Below, piece after piece: positions 9,018-18,075 of a stretch of 57,822 bases of DNA. A program made the translations under genes and the position numbers. Under the pieces are notes generated by a model. That model had not been told where the DNA came from, searched no databases, and saw only the letters and a list, made by a program, of their open reading frames with translations. The DNA lies in assembly GCA_947598285.1 (NCBI GenBank), contig CANQFE010000003.1, positions 1-57,822 of the forward strand, in the 5' to 3' direction. This DNA comes from an uncultured Bacilli bacterium (GTDB lineage Bacteria > Bacillota_I > Bacilli_A > RF39 > UBA660). The stretch's first letter is position 1. The number at the start of each line of letters is the position of its first letter.

Positions 9018-9284
9018 ATGAGTGATGAGAAATTAAAAGCGATTCCAGAAGAATATAAGCCTATTAGTATGTGGGGCTATTTTGGATATCAAATTTTATT
9101 TGCATTACCAATTATTGGGTTTCTATTTGTTATTTGCTTTGCTATCGGTGCAAAAAATCTTAACATTAAAAATTTTGCTAGATCTTATTTCTGCACATTA
9201 ATTATCTTCTGCATTTTAGTAGCAATTCTTGTTGCCGTTGTAGGAATTGATTCATTTTGGAATGCTTTAGGTAGTCTAAGATAA
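9018..9284 (+). CDS. Small two-TM membrane protein of unknown function
   Basis: 88 aa, two hydrophobic segments, aaaggagg SD, followed by terminator. Confidence 0.6.
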   Translation: MSDEKLKAIPEEYKPISMWGYFGYQILFALPIIGFLFVICFAIGAKNLNIKNFARSYFCTLIIFCILVAILVAVVGIDSFWNALGSLR

Positions 9285-9290
9285 AAAAAT

Positions 9291-9319
9291 TAACAGCCTC
9301 ATGAAAAAGGTTGTTTTTT
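9291..9319 (+). terminator. Terminator after 9018 ORF
   Basis: AACAGCCTcatgaaaaAGGTTGTTTTTTTA. Confidence 0.65.
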
Positions 9320-10311
9320 TATATCCATACACCATATGTAATTGCAGCCATGGCGAGAATAAGACCCACGACATAAAATGCTTTTACAATATCTCTTTCA
9401 CTCCATCCTAATTGTTCGAAATGATGATGCAATGGAGCCATTTTAAAGATTTTTCGATGAAATTTTCGAATTGCAATAATTTGAATCAAACTAGATAATG
9501 TCTCTATTACAAAGACTCCACCAATTAAAGCTAGAGATAATTCATGTCTGGTAATAATTGCTACTGTTGCCATAGCTGAACCTAAAGACAAACTTCCTAA
9601 GTCCCCCATAAATACTTTAGCAGGGTTAGTATTAAATAGTAAAAATCCTAGTAAAGCACCTACTAAAACAAAACAGAAAATCGCGACTTCCTGATATCCT
9701 GGCATCCAAGTAGTATTCCAAGTAATGATACCGAACGCTACAAAGGCAATGACGCTTAAACCGCCACATAAACCATCTAATCCATCAGTAATATTCACAG
9801 CATTACTCGTACCTACAAGTAAAAATAAAATAAACAAGCCAAACGTCCAACCCATTGGAATATAAAGATTTAAAGAAGTAATTTCTAAAACTGGCTTGCC
9901 ACCATTTCTCATAAAGATGTAAAAGAAAATTAAAGCAATGACCATTTGTAATAAAAATTTGGTGGAAATTCGAAGTCCTTGATTGTTATTAAAACGAACC
10001 TTTAACCAATCATCAATAAAACCTAAAAAAGCATAAGATAAAAAGACAAACAAGACAATAATTAGATTATGATTTAATTCAATACTGCCTCTTAAATAAA
10101 GTAAAAATAAGGTAATCAAAACGGGAATAATGAATATAATTCCGCCCATTGTTGGTGTTCCTTCTTTTTTTATATGTCTTTCGCCAATAAAGTTACTGAC
10201 ATGTTGTCGAAAGTTTATTTTTTTTAATATTGGAATACATATTAAGCCACAGATGATGGCAAAAATAAATCCTAACATCATTGCTAATGCAGTTTTGGCT
10301 AATATAAGCAT
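9319..10311 (-). CDS. mraY: Phospho-N-acetylmuramoyl-pentapeptide-transferase
   Basis: GTPTMGGIIFI, NAVNITDGLDGL, MGDLGSLSLG, APLHHHFE motifs. Confidence 0.96.
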   Translation of the reverse strand: MLILAKTALAMMLGFIFAIICGLICIPILKKINFRQHVSNFIGERHIKKEGTPTMGGIIFIIPVLITLFLLYLRGSIELNHNLIIVLFVFLSYAFLGFIDDWLKVRFNNNQGLRISTKFLLQMVIALIFFYIFMRNGGKPVLEITSLNLYIPMGWTFGLFILFLLVGTSNAVNITDGLDGLCGGLSVIAFVAFGIITWNTTWMPGYQEVAIFCFVLVGALLGFLLFNTNPAKVFMGDLGSLSLGSAMATVAIITRHELSLALIGGVFVIETLSSLIQIIAIRKFHRKIFKMAPLHHHFEQLGWSERDIVKAFYVVGLILAMAAITYGVWI

Positions 10312-10391
10312 ACCCTCACCTACCTACTCTTATTATACATGAAAATTCTTTTTCATTTATTTTTTTCTGCTTTTATTGACATAGTTATACA

Positions 10392-12296
10392 TTATCCTAA
10401 CATTAATTTTACACTTCCACCTTCTTTGACAAACTGATTCGCAGCTGGACTTTGATAGATTACGTTTTGCCCTTCTCCAGAATATTCGATTGTAAATCCT
10501 TTCAGTTGTTTTTTGGCTTCATCGCTAGTTAATCCTAGTACATTGGGAATTCTTTTATATTTAGTATCCATCCAATTATATTCTTTTTCCATTCCCTCGG
10601 TTGTTTCTTGCCAATCAAAAATGGAAATGGCTGCTTGTAAAATTTCTTTCGCGACTGGAGCAGCTGTTTGACCGCCATATTGAATTGCTCCAATTGGATG
10701 ATCAATTGCAACATAAACAACGATTTGAGGGTCATCAGCTGGCATAAAGCCCATAAAAGAAAGGATATAATTTCCAACCATATAATGACCATTTTCCACT
10801 TTTTGAGCAGTTCCGGTTTTGCCACCAACCCGATAGTTTTCAATGTAAGCATTTCGACCTGAACCATTAGCAACAACACTTTCTAAAGCATAACGAGCAA
10901 GTTTACTACTTTCTTCTGAGATTACTTTTCTTTTTAATACGGGTTCTTGAGTTAAAATGACTGAATTTGTTTCTGGCTCTAACATTTCTTTTACTAAATA
11001 AGGTGTATATAAAGACCCACCATTTACAACAGCAGAAACGGCTGTTACTTGCTGAATGGGAGTTACACTGATTCCTTGGCCAAAACTAGTTGTTGCTAAT
11101 TCTACAGGTCCCATCTTATTTGGTTGAAATAAAATTCCATTTGATTCCCCATTTAAATCAATGCCTGTTTTAGAACCAAACCCAAAATCATTAATATATT
11201 TCATTAATGTTTGAGCACCTAATTTTTGACCTAAGGAAACAAATCCGGGATTACAACTATTTTCAACAACATTTAAATATGTTTGAGCACCATGTCCACC
11301 ACTTTTCCAACAATGAATTGTCGCGCCATCGACGGAAATACTTCCTGAATCAAAAAAAGTATCTTCAAATAAATTGATTGTTTTTTCTTCTAATGATGCC
11401 GCTAAAGTGGAAATTTTAAAAGTGGAACCAGGCTCATAAGTCATCCAAATCGGTAAATTACGATTAATTGTTTCGGTATCATATTCTTGATAATGGTTCG
11501 GATCAAAATTGGGTCGACTTGCCATCGCTAATATTTCCCCTGTTTGGGGTTGCATCGCTAAAATCAAAGCATGTTCTGGAGTATATTTGGTCATGACATT
11601 ATCTAATTCTCTTTCTACGGCTAATTGTAAATCTAAATCAATTGTTAGTTTGATATTGATGCCGTCCTGAGGTTCTTCATACACTTCAGCAAGTTCCAAG
11701 CGATTTCCTTTGCCATCGGAAAAATATTTAATTGAACCATCTTCACCCGTTAAATATTTGTCATAAGTCAGTTCTAATCCGGAAAGGCCTTGATTATCAA
11801 TTCCAACATATCCAAGAACATGAGATAAAACATTACCATATGGATAATAACGTTTGCTTTCTTTTACTAAATATACTCCATCATATCCTAAGTCGTTAAT
11901 TTGACTTGCAACTTCATAAGAGAGTTGTCTTCCTTCTGGATGAACTCGTTCAATACTTGTTTTTTTGGAAACGTGTTCTAACATTGCATCATAATCTGAG
12001 TTTAAAATTTCACTTATCTTTCTAGCTACTTCTTCTTTTTTGGTAATTTGACTTGGTATTAAAACAAGTGAGGTTGTTGTAAGATTTGTAGCTAATACTT
12101 TCCCATTTCGATCATAAATTTCACCCCGATCGGCTCCAATGGGAAGTTGCCTACTCCATAATGATTCGGCTAATGTACTTAGTTTATCATATTGAAAAAC
12201 TTGAATATAAAATACCCGAACAATAATGACAATTAAAAGGCATAAAATAAGCAAAAAGAAAAAACGTATTCTCGTATGAATTTTAGAAAAAAACAT
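10392..12296 (-). CDS. Class B penicillin-binding protein (FtsI/SpoVD family) with C-terminal PASTA domain
   Basis: GSTFKI (SxxK), SCN, KTGT motifs; C-terminal RIPNVLGLTSDEAKKQL PASTA-like. Confidence 0.92.
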   Translation of the reverse strand: MFFSKIHTRIRFFFLLILCLLIVIIVRVFYIQVFQYDKLSTLAESLWSRQLPIGADRGEIYDRNGKVLATNLTTTSLVLIPSQITKKEEVARKISEILNSDYDAMLEHVSKKTSIERVHPEGRQLSYEVASQINDLGYDGVYLVKESKRYYPYGNVLSHVLGYVGIDNQGLSGLELTYDKYLTGEDGSIKYFSDGKGNRLELAEVYEEPQDGINIKLTIDLDLQLAVERELDNVMTKYTPEHALILAMQPQTGEILAMASRPNFDPNHYQEYDTETINRNLPIWMTYEPGSTFKISTLAASLEEKTINLFEDTFFDSGSISVDGATIHCWKSGGHGAQTYLNVVENSCNPGFVSLGQKLGAQTLMKYINDFGFGSKTGIDLNGESNGILFQPNKMGPVELATTSFGQGISVTPIQQVTAVSAVVNGGSLYTPYLVKEMLEPETNSVILTQEPVLKRKVISEESSKLARYALESVVANGSGRNAYIENYRVGGKTGTAQKVENGHYMVGNYILSFMGFMPADDPQIVVYVAIDHPIGAIQYGGQTAAPVAKEILQAAISIFDWQETTEGMEKEYNWMDTKYKRIPNVLGLTSDEAKKQLKGFTIEYSGEGQNVIYQSPAANQFVKEGGSVKLMLG

Positions 12297-12319
12297 AGAA
12301 TCACCTATCCCATTCTATG
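12294..12319 (-). promoter_or_regulatory. RNA hairpin enclosing SD and including the start codon of the PBP gene
   Basis: CATAGAAT GGGATAGGTG ATTCTATG: perfect 8-bp stem, SD in loop, ATG at the end of the stem. Confidence 0.5.
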
Positions 12320-12355
12320 TCATTTTTCCTTATTTATTAATTAGGTTATTTTTAT

Positions 12356-12628
12356 CTATTTTTTCCTATTCTTCTTTTTCTCTTTCTTTTTCATTACAAT
12401 TAAGACAATGCCACCGCCAATAATCACTACGGCTCCTACACCACATAAAATAAAAAAGCGCATGATTTGATCTCCTGTTGGTGGATTTACAATTTCATTT
12501 TTTAAAGATACCACTTTATTTGCTTCTAAAAGCACTGGCTCATTTTCTTTCATTTTTAAACTCAATAGTCCAGTGAAAGCAATGAATAAAGTGACAATAC
12601 AAAGAATATTTTTTACTCCCTTTTGCAT
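12356..12628 (-). CDS. Mini sortase substrate: signal peptide, about 30 aa, NPPTGD sorting motif, TM, KKKEKKKNRKK tail
   Basis: NPPTGD + hydrophobic span + basic tail; divergent from sortase at 12787. Confidence 0.7.
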   Translation of the reverse strand: MQKGVKNILCIVTLFIAFTGLLSLKMKENEPVLLEANKVVSLKNEIVNPPTGDQIMRFFILCGVGAVVIIGGGIVLIVMKKKEKKKNRKK

Positions 12629-12786
12629 TTTTGTACCTTCTTTCTTTCTTGTATTATATCATTGTCTTTCTAGAATTTGTCAATATCAATATGTATAAAA
12701 GTGTCAAATTATTAATTTTTTTAGATTTTCTTTTTTTATAGACTTTTTCTTTCTTTTGGTATAGAATGTTTATTAGGAGGCGCTTT

Positions 12787-13692
12787 ATGGCAAAGAATAA
12801 AACGAAAAAAAAGGAAAGCCAAGTCGAAGTAAATGAGAGCAACTCAAAAACAAAAAAGACGCAGAAAAAGAAAAAAAGAAAATTAAAAACCAGAAACTTA
12901 GTTGTAATTTTAGTTATGTTGATTGCTTTTGCATTAGTGATTTATTCAGCAATTTATATTATTAGATGGTCAATTGATAATGAAAGTATCGATAAATTAA
13001 GTGAAACTCTTGAAGACCAAGCAAATGTTCAAGAAATCGAAGATGTTGAACAAACTCAAGTGGTTCAACCGGAAGAAGAAATTCCTCAAACTGACCCTTA
13101 TTGGGAATATATTAAAATGAAACTGATTGATGTTGATTTTACAGAACTTTCTAATACTAATCCCGAAACAGAAGGTTGGATTCAAGTCAACGGAACAAAT
13201 ATTAATTATCCGTTTGTTCAACACGAAGATAATAAATATTATCTTACTCATGCTTTTGATAAAAGTTATAATGGTGGTGGTTGGGTTTTCTTGGATTACC
13301 GAAATTCTACTGATGTGTTAGATAAAAATACTATTATTTATGCTCACGGAAGGCAAAATAAAACAATGTTTGGTTCTCTTAAAAATATTTTAAACAGTAA
13401 TTGGTATAATAATAAAGAAAATCATATTATTAAACTCTCTACAAAAACGCAGAATACTTTATGGCAAGTCTTTAGTGTTTATCGAATTCCTAATACAAGT
13501 GATTATTTACAAACGGAATTTAGTACTGAGGATGAATTTAAAGCTTTTGCTGATATGCTTCAAAATAGAAGCGCGGTTGCTTTTGATACTACTGTCAGTA
13601 AAACTGATAAAATTTTAACTCTTTCTACTTGTTGGAATGATGATGAAAAAGTAGTTATGCATGCAAAAATGATTAAATATAGTGATCGTTAA
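12787..13692 (+). CDS. Class B-like sortase
   Basis: NTIIYAHGRQNKTMFGSLK (catalytic His) and ILTLSTCWNDDEKVVMHAKMIK (catalytic Cys) motifs; N-terminal TM; start ATG 12787 after AGGAGG. Confidence 0.88.
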   Translation: MAKNKTKKKESQVEVNESNSKTKKTQKKKKRKLKTRNLVVILVMLIAFALVIYSAIYIIRWSIDNESIDKLSETLEDQANVQEIEDVEQTQVVQPEEEIPQTDPYWEYIKMKLIDVDFTELSNTNPETEGWIQVNGTNINYPFVQHEDNKYYLTHAFDKSYNGGGWVFLDYRNSTDVLDKNTIIYAHGRQNKTMFGSLKNILNSNWYNNKENHIIKLSTKTQNTLWQVFSVYRIPNTSDYLQTEFSTEDEFKAFADMLQNRSAVAFDTTVSKTDKILTLSTCWNDDEKVVMHAKMIKYSDR

Positions 13693-13696
13693 AATA

Positions 13697-13730
13697 AGAA
13701 GTAAGAAAAAAATTTACTTCTTTTTATTTT
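13697..13730 (+). terminator. Terminator after sortase
   Basis: GAAGTAAgaaaaaaatTTACTTCTTTTTATTTTT. Confidence 0.65.
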
Positions 13731-14518
13731 TGGAAAATTGCAAAAAGATATGTTTCAATATTTATTTCCATAGCATTTAAAAGTAAATATTGATGAATAA
13801 CATCTCTTAATGATTTTTGAATGAAAAAGCAAAAAATTGGATGTTTTAATTTTCTACGCCAATATTTCTGATAAGAAAGTAAAGGTTCATGAAGTTTTTT
13901 TCTTTTATCTTCTACTTTTATTATTTTTAAATGAACTCTTTCAGCATATTCTTTCATTTCTTCAAAGAATCCTAAATTTTCGTTGTAAAAAGTGTCAATG
14001 ATTTCCATTCCTATTTCTTCGATTTCTGATAAGTCTTTTTTGCGAAGATAAAAATCTGAAAGAATCAAAATTCCTCGTTTTTTCAATATTCTTGAAATTT
14101 CTTTCATTACTTGTTCTTTTTCATCAATTTCATGAAATTTTTCTAAAGCAAAAATAAGTTCGATGGACTGAGATGGAATGTTTTTTAATTTTTCTAATAA
14201 AGTTTTTGATTTTGTTATTTCATCATCTTCTATAATGACCATATTTTTATCCTGAGTCTTTATCTCTTTTGGTAAACTTCCTAAACTGAGAATTTTGTTA
14301 CTATGAAATTGAGTAATGATATGATTTAATTCTTCCCAAAGATTTGTTCTTTTAGCATTTTTGTTATATTTTTTCTTCAAAATTTCATTATATACTAATG
14401 ATTTTCTTTTCTTCCTTTTCGCTTTTATTATTTTAGAAAAAGAAAGATGACTTTTTAAAAATGCATACTCTTCTAAATAAATTTTTTTTCTTTTATTTAA
14501 CATAACTACACCACACAT
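13724..14518 (-). CDS. Hypothetical protein, SAM-methyltransferase-like
   Basis: SIELIFALEKFHEIDEKEQVMKEISRILKKRGILILSDFY resembles a class I methyltransferase C-lobe. Confidence 0.45.
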   Translation of the reverse strand: MCGVVMLNKRKKIYLEEYAFLKSHLSFSKIIKAKRKKRKSLVYNEILKKKYNKNAKRTNLWEELNHIITQFHSNKILSLGSLPKEIKTQDKNMVIIEDDEITKSKTLLEKLKNIPSQSIELIFALEKFHEIDEKEQVMKEISRILKKRGILILSDFYLRKKDLSEIEEIGMEIIDTFYNENLGFFEEMKEYAERVHLKIIKVEDKRKKLHEPLLSYQKYWRRKLKHPIFCFFIQKSLRDVIHQYLLLNAMEINIETYLFAIFQK

Positions 14519-14570
14519 CTGGTATTTTTTTTATTTTACTATGATTTTTCTTTCTTTTCAAAAGGAAAAA

Positions 14571-14601
14571 AAAAGAAGTAGACAATCAATTGTCACTTCT
14601 A
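14571..14601 (-). terminator. Terminator after MBL-fold gene
   Basis: Minus strand AGAAGTGACAATTGATTGTCTACTTCTTTTTTTTT. Confidence 0.65.
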
Positions 14602-14607
14602 AATATG

Positions 14608-15477
14608 CTAAATTTGTTTCCAAAACATTTGATTTTCTTTTAAAAAATAAGTAATTTTCCCTTCTTCTAAAAGATATTTTAAATAAGCTTTTAATGTACT
14701 TCCAACTAAAACATATTGATTTAAATCCATCTTTAAAGAATATGTATCAAAAGACTTTTTTAATAAAGATTCAAAAGTAATTTCTTTGGCACATTGCTGA
14801 TAAACAAAATTAATTATTTCTTTTACTTTAGCTTCATTTAATTGAATTAAAAAATCGATATTTTCTGTTGCTTGACAATGAGACGGAATAAAAAGAGTTC
14901 CTTTTAAAGTTTTTAAAATTTCTAAGGAATTTAAAAATTCTTTGACATCGGTTAAATAAAAGAAATGATATTTTAAAATGGTTTCTTCATTTAACAAAGC
15001 ATCTCCTAAAAAATAGATTTCATCACTTGTTTTGACGCCAATCATGTTGGGACTATGACCTTTTAATTCGATATATTCTAGGCCTTCTTCTAAATCTTTT
15101 ATTTCTTTACTTTTGGATGGTTTAGCCATTAAAAATTTATTTTGAAGTTCTTTTATAGGTGTATTTCCATAAAGAATTGTAGGTTCTAAAATAGGATTAT
15201 TAATGATACTATTTTCTAATTTAGATGATAAAATATCACAATTAGTACGACTTTGAATTACAGCATTTCCGCCAATATGATCGGCATGCGAATGAGTATT
15301 AATAATTCCTTTTATTTGCCAATTTTGTTCTTCGATTATTTTTAATATCTTTTTGCCACAATCTTTATCATTTCCAGTATCTATTAAATATACTTCTTTT
15401 TCATTTATTTGATAAATACCAATATTAGTTGCATTTTCTAGGTAATATGTTTTTTCTCCTACTTTATTTAACTGCAT
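14608..15477 (-). CDS. MBL-fold metallohydrolase
   Basis: NTHSHADHIGGN motif, SLVLxGHSPN-like segment; probable start MQLNKVGEK at 15477 (SD GAGG). Confidence 0.82.
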   Translation of the reverse strand: MQLNKVGEKTYYLENATNIGIYQINEKEVYLIDTGNDKDCGKKILKIIEEQNWQIKGIINTHSHADHIGGNAVIQSRTNCDILSSKLENSIINNPILEPTILYGNTPIKELQNKFLMAKPSKSKEIKDLEEGLEYIELKGHSPNMIGVKTSDEIYFLGDALLNEETILKYHFFYLTDVKEFLNSLEILKTLKGTLFIPSHCQATENIDFLIQLNEAKVKEIINFVYQQCAKEITFESLLKKSFDTYSLKMDLNQYVLVGSTLKAYLKYLLEEGKITYFLKENQMFWKQI

Positions 15478-15493
15478 TGTTTCCTCTTTCTTT

Positions 15494-16378
15494 TTATTTT
15501 TGTGATTCTTCACTAATTTCCATGATTGATTTTTCATTTTTATTTAATAAAGCCATACTTTTCCAATTTGAAGTTAAACCATAATCAATATAAATTAATT
15601 GTCCAGATACATAGGAACAAATATCACTTCCAATTACGACTAAAGGATAGCCCATTTCTTCTGGTTGGGCGGCATAACCATTCCAACTTTTTAAAAAGAT
15701 ATTTGAAATCATCTCTTCGCCTTCTTTTTCGTTTCCTGTAGGGCTTGTTGATTTATTAAAGTCTTTTGTTAAACCAGTTATTGTATCTCCAGGATTGATA
15801 GCATTTATTCTTATTTTTCGGTTCATATACATTGGATCCATACATCTATATGTAACATAAGATAAAAGGCATTGTTTGGCAAAAACATAAGAATTTTGAA
15901 TTTTATCAGGATGTTCTTGATACCATTTCATTGCCTCTTCCCAAGTTGGTAAATTAATTAATTCTACTGCCTCTTGATAGATAGACTCCCAACCAAAGCC
16001 TCCAACAGAAGAAATAAAAGTTACTGAACCCTGATCTGAAATACGGTCTAGTAATTTTTCAGCCATATATTTTTGTCCATAAAAATTGACTTTTTGAACT
16101 TTTAATTCGTTTCCAGGAAATGCGGCAATGCCATGACATAAAAATAAAGCATCAATTTTCTCTGGTAAATCATTTACGATTGCATCAATATTTTCTTTCT
16201 CTCCTAAATCAGCATAATAAGCATGTTCAATTGGTAACGTAATTTGATTGATATCAATACCATATACTTTTGCTCCTAAAGAAATTAAAAGCTCTGCAGC
16301 ACTTTTGGCCATACCAGATGCTGCTCCGGTAATTACTACTGTTTTCCCTTCAAAGCCAAACAATTTTTTGATATCCAT
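15494..16378 (-). CDS. SDR-family oxidoreductase (3-alpha-hydroxysteroid dehydrogenase-like)
   Basis: TGAASGMAKSAAELL (Rossmann), ISSVGG, YVFAK (YxxxK), INPGDTITG. Confidence 0.75.
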   Translation of the reverse strand: MDIKKLFGFEGKTVVITGAASGMAKSAAELLISLGAKVYGIDINQITLPIEHAYYADLGEKENIDAIVNDLPEKIDALFLCHGIAAFPGNELKVQKVNFYGQKYMAEKLLDRISDQGSVTFISSVGGFGWESIYQEAVELINLPTWEEAMKWYQEHPDKIQNSYVFAKQCLLSYVTYRCMDPMYMNRKIRINAINPGDTITGLTKDFNKSTSPTGNEKEGEEMISNIFLKSWNGYAAQPEEMGYPLVVIGSDICSYVSGQLIYIDYGLTSNWKSMALLNKNEKSIMEISEESQK

Positions 16379-16485
16379 TTTTCCACTCTCCTATGAATAG
16401 TTTATCCCTTTTTCTTTCTTTATACAAGTTTTTCTGATTTCTCTTTGACATAAAAAAATACCCTTAAGGTACTTTATTATTCTAA

Positions 16486-16562
16486 TGGTGATCCCTAGGA
16501 GGCTCGAACTCCTATTCTTTTCCTTGAGAGGGAAACGTGTTAACCAGTTCCACTAAGGGACC
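16486..16562 (-). tRNA. tRNA-Glu(CTC)
   Basis: GGTCCCT/AGGGATC acceptor stem, anticodon arm TTTCC-CTCTCAA-GGAAA, T arm AGGAG-TTCGAGC-CTCCT, encoded CCA. Confidence 0.88.
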
Positions 16563-16686
16563 GAATGTTTTTCTTTTCACAGTATTCATTTTAACACAAT
16601 CAAAAATCTTTGACAATACTTTTATAGACACGTTTCTCTTTTTAAAATAACTATTTGCTAAGCTTTTCTTAATTTTTCAATTTTTA

Positions 16687-17952
16687 TCATTTTAAAATTT
16701 GTACTAATTGAAATGGATTATCTTTACTACCATCACCTTCATTAAAAATTTTAACATTTGGTTTTAAATATAACGTCGGATTAACTGAACGAGATTGTGT
16801 TGTGGCATTTCCTCCAGAAATTTTTCCTTTTTCCTCTGGTAAATCATTTGAACGAATAATAAGCGAAGAATAATCCAAATTTTGATAAGTAGCTATTGTC
16901 CAAGTAGAATAACTATTTTCTTTATATATCCAATTTTGTTCATAACAAAGATTAACGGTGTACTGACTACTCGTTTTACAAGCATCTTTCATTTTTCCGT
17001 CAATAGCATACATATAATCCGATGGATAGATAAGGCCTACTTTATTCCCTTCTTTCCATAAAAAAGAATTTCCTTGATAAACAGCATTGCCTCTTTCTTT
17101 GATATACCATTCATCATAGCTAAAAGCTCCATATTGCATTTGTTCTACGCTTCCTAAATTCCAAATAATCGTGTTATCAATCATCATTTTAGAAATTTCT
17201 AGTAAACCTGTAGTAGAATATGCATTTAATCTCTTATAATAATCTCCTTCATTTAATAATGTTTTTAAACTTGCCTTAATCCAATCATTTTTTCTTGCTG
17301 TATCCCATGCTAAATCTCCAATGCTATCTTTTCTGACAATCTTTACTCTTTGTTCTACAGTCTCTTCACTTGTCATCACATTCACTAAACCGATGATTCG
17401 CCATTCTTCTTCATTAAATTTGATGTAGTTATTTGGATCACTCCCAGCATATCGGTATTCAGTTTGATTAAATCCTTCATCTTTTATTGTTCCACTTACT
17501 CCATCATGTTTTACTTCATATAGTCCATTTCCTTCTGTTACGGTTGGTATTCCTTTACCTAAGATATAGGCTCCTTTTGCAAAATACAAATTACATTTTG
17601 TTCTTGATGTCGTGACTCCTTCTACAAAAATCATATCATTTTCCGTAACATGTACTTTGATATCAGAGTCATTTCCACCTGTGACTCCACAATAACTTTT
17701 ACTTTCATCTAAGACATATCCTTCACTTTTCTTAGGCATTTCTTTTTGAATTTTGTTCTCTTTATAAAATGCGAAATAAATATCTCCGGGATCACTTACA
17801 TCTCCATGAATGAGATCTTCATTTTCTACTACTTGAAAACTGGCAAATGTTTTATACAAGAAAACTCCTGTGATTAATAACACACAAGCTATCGTAAATA
17901 TTATAATACTTTTTTGTTTGTTATTTCTTTCTTTAAACTTTTGTAATTTCAT
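16687..17952 (-). CDS. Exported surface protein, paralogue A of the poly-G-regulated family
   Basis: N-terminus MKLQKFKERNNKQKSIIIFTIACVLLITGVFLYKTFASFQVVENEDLIHGDV shared with 51276 and 56608 ORFs; EEWRIIGLVN...NPTLYLKPNVKI domain. Confidence 0.8.
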   Translation of the reverse strand: MKLQKFKERNNKQKSIIIFTIACVLLITGVFLYKTFASFQVVENEDLIHGDVSDPGDIYFAFYKENKIQKEMPKKSEGYVLDESKSYCGVTGGNDSDIKVHVTENDMIFVEGVTTSRTKCNLYFAKGAYILGKGIPTVTEGNGLYEVKHDGVSGTIKDEGFNQTEYRYAGSDPNNYIKFNEEEWRIIGLVNVMTSEETVEQRVKIVRKDSIGDLAWDTARKNDWIKASLKTLLNEGDYYKRLNAYSTTGLLEISKMMIDNTIIWNLGSVEQMQYGAFSYDEWYIKERGNAVYQGNSFLWKEGNKVGLIYPSDYMYAIDGKMKDACKTSSQYTVNLCYEQNWIYKENSYSTWTIATYQNLDYSSLIIRSNDLPEEKGKISGGNATTQSRSVNPTLYLKPNVKIFNEGDGSKDNPFQLVQILK

Positions 17953-17981
17953 CTAAAAAATCACCATACCTATTTATGATG

Positions 17982-18013
17982 ATTCTATCAATTACCCCCC
18001 CCCCAGAAGTCAA
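17982..18013 (-). promoter_or_regulatory. Candidate phase-variable promoter with G10 in the spacer
   Basis: TTGACT (18013..18008) - 20 nt (TCT-G10-TAATTGA) - TAGAAT (17987..17982); palindrome GTCAATTGAC at 18009..18018. Confidence 0.6.
17995..18004. repeat. Homopolymer C10 (+)/G10 (-)
   Basis: attaccccccccccagaag. Confidence 0.95.
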
Positions 18014-18075
18014 TTGACATTAAATTTCAAATAAATGATTTTCCTTTGTACCAAATGTCAAAAAAATCCAATTTT

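Noticed and set aside
10535-10879. 114-aa same-strand ORF within the PBP gene
   Set aside because: Out-of-frame reading inside a strongly supported penicillin-binding protein.
12654-12842. 62-aa ORF overlapping the sortase promoter/start
   Set aside because: Overlaps promoter and 5' end of the sortase on the other strand; low-complexity, no SD or homology.
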